Positions 56,641-64,000 of a DNA stretch of 64,000 nt are shown one piece after another; the first letter of the stretch is position 1; every line of letters starts with the position of its first letter. Origin of the DNA: Gnetum montanum. Its lineage: Eukaryota > Streptophyta > Gnetopsida > Gnetales > Gnetaceae. A model generated the notes under the pieces. That model saw only the letters and a program-made list of their open reading frames with translations. It searched no databases and had not been told where the DNA came from. The DNA lies in assembly GCA_015680685.1 (NCBI GenBank), contig MNCI01006946.1:177224-241223 (forward strand), read 5' to 3'. The position numbers and the translations under genes were made by a program.

Positions 56641-57921
56641 CAAGCCAACAATGAATACCTCAATGGATGGATAACCATGCTATCTCCTCCTTCCAACTCA
56701 ATTGTGGAGAAGATGGGCATTCGTGCTAATCATCTATATGGATCCTAAGTTTTTGTATTTTTTGTTTTACACATTTTTATCTTTATAGTTTTTTATTTTA
56801 CATCTTTTTGATTTTAAATATTTCTCCTATTTTACACCATCGTTAGTACGTTTAAATATTTCATGGATATTTTTACACTTTCTTATACATTTTACTTTGT
56901 TTTGTTTGAGTGTAATTTTCAAATTTTTGTTAATAAACATGCTTTGTGTCAACAAGACACAATGGTGTTGTAGTTGTTATAATGGTGGTTTGTGCTTTAT
57001 GTTTTGTTTACTAATTTTTGGTTTCCATTTTTGAACTTTTGTACCAATGGCTCAGTCATGGTTTCTTTTTCATGGAATAGATAGTGAGTCCACGACATCC
57101 ACCCATTCACAAACTCTATGGTTTTTCTTGTTTTGGAAGTTTGAGTTCCTTTCATTCAATCAACTTTTAATAAATTAGTGACCTTGGTAGTTTTTGGAAT
57201 TGGGAAGGATTCAAAGGTTTGTATAGGGTGTGACTTCAAGGGGACTCAATACTCTTTGTACTCTTCTACTTGGGTGCTCGGGGTTTTCCATGGACTTCTT
57301 ACTGTTCCATATCATCTAATAATAGGAGGTCAAATAACTTCTTTACATGGTGAGGTCCCCATCCAAAAGAAAAAAAATACAAATAAACAAAAAATAAATA
57401 AAAAAACCATGATGGAAATTCAAATCACATCCCTTAGACAAAAAAATGAGCTACAAGTATTGGTTATGGAACTAGAAAGACATGTTACCCATGCCTAAAG
57501 GTCCCCTCTAAGTAAGGCCCTCTCTCACATCCTACTTCTGTTTTCTCCTCTTTATGGAATGGTGCTTGTTTTTTGAGAGTAATGTTATGTCTTGAGGGGG
57601 TGGATCAATCTTGGAGTAGCGATGCAAAGTCAATGAAAGAGGTTGGTTTTGGTTTAGACTAAGGATGGATATTCTTAAGAAATTTTAAACACAAAACTCC
57701 ATAAGGGACTTCTTATGACCTAATTTGGAATTCCATTCCACCTTCTCCATCATCTATCTATGTTGATTGTAACTCACCCCACTACTGAAGTCCATGCACA
57801 TGATTCTATGTCTTGGTCTAATGTATTTTAATTCTTAGGTAGAATCTTTTGGGTTTTGGTCATTAACTTCTATTAACCATAAATCACCTATGGGGCCCAT
57901 AGACTCCTTAGGTTGAGGTCA
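56641..57921 (+). other. RE7 3' noncoding region, truncated by RE8
   Basis: No gene. It holds gtggagaagatgggc near 56703, a T-rich ttgttttacac tract (56750-56830), catccacccattcac near 57098, AGGGTGTGACTTCAAGGGGA at 57225-57244, one A-rich unit (57345-57440) and the ggggcccatagactcc block near 57892. RE8 begins before the GGACCCACT block. Confidence 0.7.
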
Positions 57922-59829
57922 TGTGAAACACCACCAATTTCGAGCTCTAGCACTTTAATGGAAAATTTGTCTATGTCAAAACTTGGCAAATTTTTCTAAG
58001 TGTTAGTGCTACGCTCCCTAGCATAGCTAGCGTAGCATGCATCAAAGCTTATTTTGCCAAATTTTTCTAGTGTCCTACTATGCTTTCACTTTGCTTGCTA
58101 TGCTCCCCAGTGTAGCCAACATAGCACACACTTCCACGGCCAGTTTGCCCAAGTGCCAAGACAAAAGTTGATAGGATTTCTTGGGATGAATGAAATAGCT
58201 TGACAAATTTTCTATCTCCTAGGTTGCCATGCTCTGCTACGTTCCCTAGCATAGCCAGCATAGCACATGTTCCAATGGCTAGTTTGCCCAAGTTCCAAGC
58301 CAGAAGTTGACAGGATTGGTTGGTATGGAAAAAATAGTTTGGAAAATTTTCTAGCTTTTGGGTTGCTATGCTTTGCTACACTCCCCAGCGTAGCACACAT
58401 TTCAGTGTCTAGTTTACCTAAGTGTTAGGCAAGAAGCTATCAAGCTAGCTCAACATATAAGAGACATTTGAAAAATTTTTAAACTCCCGAGGTTGGTTCT
58501 CCTACTACACCCCAGAGCATTGTTAGCATACCATTAAGGAAGATTGTATATTTTGCCAAATTTTAGCTAAGTATCCCTACTATGCTTTACTATGCTCTAG
58601 AGCATAACTAATGTAACTAGTGTTAGAAATCAACATTTTGCAAAATTTGACTAAGTATTTTGTTACACTCTAGAGCGTAGCTAGTGCGACACTAAAGAAA
58701 AGCTTCTGATAGCCTCCAAAAGCTTCCAAAACTCAGCATCAGTCTTTGTCTTAGCTCTGACATTTCCTCGACAAGAAGGATCAACAAGTTGTATTTCTTC
58801 TGCACCTCCAATGGTCCCCAAAATTGTTCCTACACTTGACCCTGATTGAAAGAGGGGAAGACATAGTCCCGAAGCGTAGCCTCCAAGTTGCACAATTTTG
58901 CACTATTTGTAGGTACATTGCGATCATTCAAACTCTAGCACATGAAGTCTTGGTGGTGTAGCCACAGTTTGGCAATCTCTAGGGACACATTATAGTATTG
59001 TAGAGCATAACACTTTGTTATTCCCATGGAAGCATAGCAAAGGTCAGCGTAGCATCATCTACCCTCATGCCATGTGGTGTTTGATCTGCACCTTGTGCCA
59101 CATGGTACCTAATCTGCATTTTGTGCTAAACCTAGCCCTATAAATACCCCTATGTTCAACATTCTAGGGGTTGGAAAATCAAAAGAGCATTAGGCATTCC
59201 AACATTCTAAGAACTTTTAGCACTCTCACACCTGAGAACTTGAGCACACCTAGCACTTTGCACTTTGGTGCATTCCATAGCGCAGTTCACCATTGTACCC
59301 ACGAAACACAACAATGGCTAACCTAAGAGGTTCAGTCCCCATGGTAGCCATCAGTTCCACATCTCAAATTTCATAGAAACTATGACTACACTGCTACACT
59401 GCCATTGTGCCTACCTATACACTACGTACCACTCACCTTTTTTCCTATAATAGCTACACTCCCCTATTTGGGGCAGTGCACTTTTGTTTTCAAGTTTTGT
59501 TGCATTTTAGGCATTTATTCTTTGGTATTTGATGTAGAACTTGCATTTTGTTTCTGTTTCATTCGTATTTGCAAATTTACATTGTTGTTCTTAGGCCGAG
59601 ACATCCTACTACACTTTGGCTTAGTTGACCCCAGTGCCTACACGTAACGTTGCATAAACCCCTCTCACACACGATCATCTTAATACCTTGTAAGTCCTTA
59701 TCTGATCAACAAGATTGTTCAGGGAACCTTGTTTCTATTTTCCAACATGGCCCTTGCATGGATTTGGGGTTAGACTATAAGCTTGCTGGCTTCTTGATGT
59801 TCCAGCCATCAAAGTTTTCAATCGTCACA
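57922..59829 (+). repeat. RE8 5' LTR
   Basis: The boundary is set by the break in RE7 noncoding homology at 57921 and the inverted ends TGTGAAAC and CGTCACA. The TATA box TATAAATA is at 59139-59146. U3 carries a tandem array (about 58080-58440). The right end precedes a PBS-like site by six bases. No second LTR is in the window for comparison. Confidence 0.75.
58075..58500 (+). repeat. RE8 U3 tandem array of about 145-bp units with hairpins
   Basis: At least three imperfect units start near 58078, 58223 and 58362. Each has tgctatgct...ctccccag.gtagc, agtttgcccaagtg and a gaaaattttcta-like part. The core gctacgctccccagcgtagc type is an 8-base inverted repeat with a 4-base loop. Small minus-strand open frames here are repeat artefacts. 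Confidence 0.8.
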
Positions 59830-59835
59830 ATGTTT

Positions 59836-59852
59836 TGGTGCTAGAAGGGTGA
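59836..59852 (+). promoter_or_regulatory. RE8 candidate primer binding site
   Basis: TGGTGCTAGAAGGGTGA lies six bases after the LTR end and starts with TGG as expected for a tRNA CCA end. I do not assign the tRNA. Confidence 0.5.
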
Positions 59853-60230
59853 CCTCCCATTTCTTCTGTGCTCAAGGGTAGTCCCACGTGCTTTTTTAAC
59901 CTCTATTACTAGTTTCAAGCTAGTGTAGATGTAAAATTGTTGTCAACCTACCCTAGTAGTAGCTGGATCATAGGCCAGCGTAGGAGTTATCTACGATTCA
60001 GTCGGTGTAGACTGGTCCCAATTGTTGATTCCCCTAGAGCCCGATAGGATGAAAGCCCCTAGAGCATAGCGAGCATAACACTAGAGTTAGTCACTTTTTA
60101 ACAGTGTTTCTAGAGTTAGTCAACTTTGGCCTATTTTCACAATCTTTCATACTTAGCCATTTTTCCAACGTTTTCTGCACTTAACCATTTTTTGTTCAGT
60201 GCTATCATTTCTTGCATTTTTACACAGTAA
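59853..60230 (+). other. RE8 leader
   Basis: No gene seen. It holds T-rich stretches and remnants of the gtctacg/gcgtag motif. Confidence 0.5.
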
Positions 60231-61280
60231 CATGAATCTTGTGAACCCTTCAACCTCTACCTTGAGCACAGAATTGGCTCATCCCATCTAGCAGGTGATA
60301 GACATTAAGCCCCCACTTAGTCCTATATAACCACAACAATAGTTACTCAGACTACGTAACCAACCGCCCAAGCACATGGCACTCGACAATGAAAGATACA
60401 ACTTCCTTTGTGCGAAGCTTCAAGTAGGTTTATCCCTAAACCACCAAGAATTAGATGCCAAGAAAAATTTTGAAATCATACATCAGAATGAGAAGGAATT
60501 CATTCCTACACCTGGTGCCTTCATCCCGCTTACTAACAACTTTCGTTGGTTACTAGACCAACTTATTAGGGTAAGTGGACCTAATGAAAATGATGCAACA
60601 TTAAACTATGAAAAGCCTTTGTAGGATGAGAAAGAGGAATTTAGGCTCATTTAGAGAGTGGTGTCCCATTCTATACCTCTATCTAATAGCTCAATTCCAA
60701 TTTTTTTCCACACCAATCATAATTGTCTGCCTTCTTTGAGGTAGCAACATCACTCTTGCCACCCAAGTTTACGCCTATGGTAGCAAGCCACCAAGTACTG
60801 TACACACAAAAAGGTGCAGGACCCTCTACCACCTTTCCCTTCATCATCTCTACCCAACCTGCACAGCCTTCCTTGTTGACATCCGTGATGCTAACATAGT
60901 CATATGTGCATATGATGCCCTTATCTCAGCCACATACGAGTTGGGTGTCCTTCATCCCAACCATTTCGTTGGCACCTCCAACAATAGTGCAAGCCACAAC
61001 TGTGTGGTGAGTTTTGGCCTCTATGCCTATGGCACAACGGTCGTACACCCAACAATACACGTTGTAGTAAATGCAACAAGCATCTCACGTGATTGCACAA
61101 CCCATCATACAATAGTGTGTTGCTCAGATAGCACCACAAGTGGTGCAGCCGGTGCAACCAGTTACATCTTCCCCAAGTTTAGACCAAGTGTTCCAACTCA
61201 TTCAAACATTAATAGAGGTGGTTAGATGAATTAAAGTAGCCAACTCTAAAATGGTCCATGTGATGGACTTCTATTAGGAT
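60231..61280 (+). pseudogene. RE8 gag N-terminal region
   Basis: A possible start MNLVNPSTSTLSTEL at 60231 is followed by stops. An open stretch 60376-60624 reads MALDNERYNFLCAKLQVG and later IPLTNNFRWLLDQLIRV. Beyond 60640 the frame is lost, with a Pro/His-rich composition. I recognise no domain. It precedes the gag core in the same orientation, so it is probably the N-terminal part of the same polyprotein. Confidence 0.5.
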
Positions 61281-62350
61281 GATCCCATCAGTCTTGTGGT
61301 CCTATCGTTGACCTTGCCTCTTATGGTTCAACTTCCTCAATTCACAAAATACAATGGTGAGGGAGACCCCAATGCCCACCTTGTAACTTTTCGTTATGAA
61401 TGCCTACTCTTACAAGCATGGCCACATGCAATCATTTTTATCTTTTCCATGTTCGTAACTAAGAAGGTGCTTGACTGGTACTATGCACTCCCTAGGGCTT
61501 CCATTTCTAGTTTAGAAGAATTGCTCAGCCAATTTTTAACTCACTTCAAGTACAACTTGAAGCCTAAGACCATCCTAGACCAATTAATGGACATTAGGCA
61601 GGGGGCACTAGAGCCATTGCAAAAATTCATATAATGTTGGAGTACTTCCCTCAACAAAATCCATGAGCCGATAGTAGAAACCCACCTTATGGCCATACTT
61701 AAAGGTGTAGTAAATGACTTTATTAAGTTAAAATTGTACTATCTAGCTGTGCTATCCCTGAGCCAAGCCTTTGCTCAAACAAAGAGCATACAAGATGCAG
61801 CAAAGGCTAGTAAGGACCTGGCCTATGTGGCTTATAAAAATGCACACACAAAAAAGGAAAAGAAAAAGGATAAGGCAACAACAACCATTGTAGCTGTGGT
61901 TGATGAGGCCAAACCCAACAATGCTAAACTAATGGCCAAGGTGCCTAAAGCCCTAGCCAACAATAATAAAGCATCAAGTTCTAGCACTGTGGAAACCAAC
62001 CAGCCCACATCATTAGTGGCTATGGGGCAAGCTAACCCAAGGTTAAACTTTGAGCACAAGGATCGCTCAAAGCATACCCCATTACTTATTAAGTTATCTA
62101 AGCTTTTGGACCAATTTCTTTGTGCTAGGTGCATCTAGCATAAGCAAATGTCTAAGGACACACACAAGCATCATGAGTGATATTGTGAGGTCCTCAGAAA
62201 TCCCTCAATATCTATGCCCAATGAGCCCCCAGTCCCTAAGAACTTTAGATTGGACCTATTCTACAGCTAACACCAATTTCATGGCCATGATATAGAATAC
62301 TTCTTGGCCTTAAAAGATGACATCCAATAGATGATTGATAAGGAAAATTG
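61281..62350 (+). pseudogene. RE8 gag core and zinc-knuckle region
   Basis: The retrotransposon gag domain reads VQLPQFTKYNGEGDPNAHL, FRYECLLLQ, KVLDWYYALPRASISSLEEL and FLTHFKYNLKPKT, with GALEPLQKFI (61296-61632). After a stop it continues with ETHLMAILKGV. Then comes a Lys-rich segment (KKEKKKDKATTT near 61850), a linker, and FEHKDRSKHTPLLIKLSKLL. A decayed zinc-knuckle region (YCEVL, HGHDIEYFLALKDDI) ends it near 62330. The layout matches Tat/Ogre Gag. Confidence 0.8.
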
Positions 62351-64000
62351 ATCCTTGATGATAGTAACCCCGTGCACCCAGAAAACCAATCGATGAAGGT
62401 CTACAAAGTCCCCCTAAACACTAGTAGTGCAGATTACATCATCAATTCTATCAGTGTTGATAATAATATAGAACCAATGTGTGAACCATTTGTGGTTTGT
62501 GTGCCCTTTCGTAACATTGGGGACCTAACATCAACTAGACCATAGACCCCTTTTGTCATCAGAGCACCATCTCAGGTTCTCACAACACTCTTTATGGTTA
62601 GGGCCTTGTAGCACATTGTAGTGACAAAAACTCAGACACCCTTTATCATCAATATATCACAATGTGTAGATCCCCCATGTGCTTGAGGTTCGATGGTGGA
62701 AACTGCTTCACACCCTGCCCATCCAAAATCGCATCCCAAAAAATTTGATGAGCATCTTATTGAAAAAATGATTAGGGAACATTTGGAATTAGGTCCTCCT
62801 AAGTTCATCCCCTTGTTAACCATCCCTATGGCCTTGTCATCACAAAATACCAATGCAAGTGCAAGAAACCAATGAATGAGCATTAAGGCTCAAAAGCCCA
62901 ATGCACAAGTAAAGGCTAAATCTCCTCCCTAGGAGATCTGTCTCTTGGGTCACATGGAGGAGATAAGGGTTGTTAAAGCAAAAAATACTAGAAAAGACTC
63001 CTTAGATGCACTGGCATAAGTTAAATAGGCTTTCAAATAAAAAAACACAACTTTGAGCCTATATGACTTGGTAATGACTTCCTCTACTTACCGTGAGACA
63101 TTAGTTTGCATGTTGACCTTTACTCTTGTCAAGGAAGATATCTTGGCAGTTGAAAAAGCCATCCATGTTGTAATGCTTCCCCCCACAACCTAGGAACTAA
63201 GGTCAACACCCCTAACATTTTGTGATGAGGTAGTCAAGGTTGACCTTGAAAAGGGTTAGGTGACCAATGCGCCAATGTTTATAACTATTCGCATAGGGTA
63301 GTATAAAATCCATAGGGTGCACGTTGATGAATGGGCATCAATTAATATCAACCCATTCACGATTGTTGATAAAATTGGTCTAGTTGTCCAGATCAAGTTG
63401 ACAAAGATGATGTACTTAAAATCCTTTAATGGAGCATGCATTGTCATAAAGGAAACAATCACGATAGCTTTCGTGGTAATGATAAAATTCCCCACTATTG
63501 CTGAGTTCATTGTTGTTGAAGAGGTGTTCAGTTTCAACCTAATTCTAGGGAGGTCTTGGTTATCCTAGTTGCAGGTCATCTTTTCACCTATCCATTAATG
63601 GATCCACCTACCCTATGAGGGTGGAGAGGTGGTAATTTATGGTGAAAATGTATCTCCCTCGACCATCAATAATGTTGATATAGAGCAAGGGTCAGAAGTA
63701 GAGTTCTCTGAATACATGCCACTTGTTCGCAATGAAGGCCAACTTTGTCTAGCTAATCCATCTAGGCAGCCAAATGAAATGAGCAACCTCCCTAAGAAAG
63801 CTCTCTAGGAAAAATTATCCTTTTGCGCAATTGATGAAGGTCTAGGTGAGTATCGCCTTGTGCATCCCAGGCCTTATGCACCTCTTAATCCACATCAGTT
63901 TAGAAAACACTTACATGGACTAGGGTAGCCCCTTAGTTCATTTGCATTTCTCAGTCATCTTTTGTTTTTGCTTATACAGTTATGTTTGCATAGATGTTTG
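62351..64000 (+). pseudogene. RE8 protease region
   Basis: Spacer sequence (FDEHLIEKMIREHLELGPP near 62740) leads to a retropepsin-like fold at about 63215-63680. FITIRIG, then IHRVHVDEWASININPF, where the D-N-G or D-T-G motif reads D-E-W. IAFVVMIKFPTIAEFIVV and FNLILGRSWLS (63533-63565) follow, then PIH and LPYEGGEVVIYGE. The Gly after the catalytic residue is lost, so the enzyme is dead. After it, an acidic linker and GEYRLVHPRPYAPL run to a stop near 63926. RT is expected to the right. Confidence 0.75.

Larger units (their letters stand above)
49560..64000 (+). mobile_element. RE7: Athila-like element, interrupted by RE8
   Basis: The 5' LTR, PBS, gag, protease, RT, RNase H, integrase and part of the 3' noncoding region are present up to 57921, where RE8 starts. 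The remaining 3' part, with any ORF3 and 3' LTR, must lie beyond the window. The left flank gttag (49555-49559) would be the target duplication. Structure and order match RE3. Confidence 0.85.
57922..64000 (+). mobile_element. RE8: Tat/Ogre-like Ty3/gypsy element, 5' part
   Basis: It has a 1.9 kb LTR with TGTGA...TCACA ends, a candidate PBS, a long leader, gag with the retrotransposon gag domain and a protease. The element continues past the window. RT and integrase are not included. Gag and protease resemble the Tat/Ogre lineage and not the Athila-like family of the other seven elements. The left target duplication would be ggtca (57917-57921). Confidence 0.8.

Noticed and set aside
58067-58400. 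Overlapping minus-strand open frames with repeated Cys-Tyr-Ala-Gly
   Set aside because: They arise from the RE8 U3 tandem array and repeat with the same period.

Overview
This window reads as intergenic heterochromatin from a plant with a very large genome. A gymnosperm would fit, but that is inference. I see no host gene, rRNA, tRNA or CRISPR array. Almost all of the 64 kb consists of decayed Ty3/gypsy LTR retrotransposons inserted into one another. Seven elements belong to one Athila-like family. Its LTRs run TGATGA...CTCATCA, the primer binding site resembles the complement of tRNA-Asp, pol has the order PR-RT-RH-INT, and the gag zinc knuckle has Athila-type spacing. An eighth element at the right end is Tat/Ogre-like. 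Every coding region is broken by stops, frameshifts or deletions. Many stops look like C-to-T deamination products (CAG to TAG, CAA to TAA, CGA to TGA).

Layout. RE1 (14-3946, +) is the 3' part of a pol-deleted element. RE2 (+) is the host of the left half. Its gag starts at about 3990, is split by RE3 (4876-18118, +), resumes at 18119, and is split again inside its third ORF by RE4 (27726-33926, -). It ends with a 3' LTR at 34575-35440. RE5 (+) is a 3' noncoding fragment (about 35840-36904). RE6 (-, 36905-49559) interrupts RE5 and itself carries an unidentified 3.3 kb insertion (45806-49123). RE7 (+, from 49560) interrupts RE6, and RE8 (+, 57922 to the window end) interrupts RE7. The inferred nesting is RE8 in RE7 in RE6 in RE5, and RE1, RE3 and RE4 in RE2.

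The full-length family plan, best seen in RE3, RE2 and RE6, is LTR, PBS, gag, PR-RT-RH-INT, a long noncoding region with conserved blocks, an internal promoter-like array with TATA box, a leader exon, an intron of about 0.3 kb, ORF3 (about 940 codons), polypurine tract, LTR. ORF3 follows pol and encodes a basic N-terminus, a globular domain, a long coiled-coil part and a conserved C-terminal motif. Its upstream array uses the same short motifs as the U3 region of the same element's own LTR. This second transcription unit is the most interesting thing in the window. RE1 and RE4 lack RT, INT and ORF3 but keep gag and the conserved 3' noncoding region, so they look like non-autonomous derivatives.
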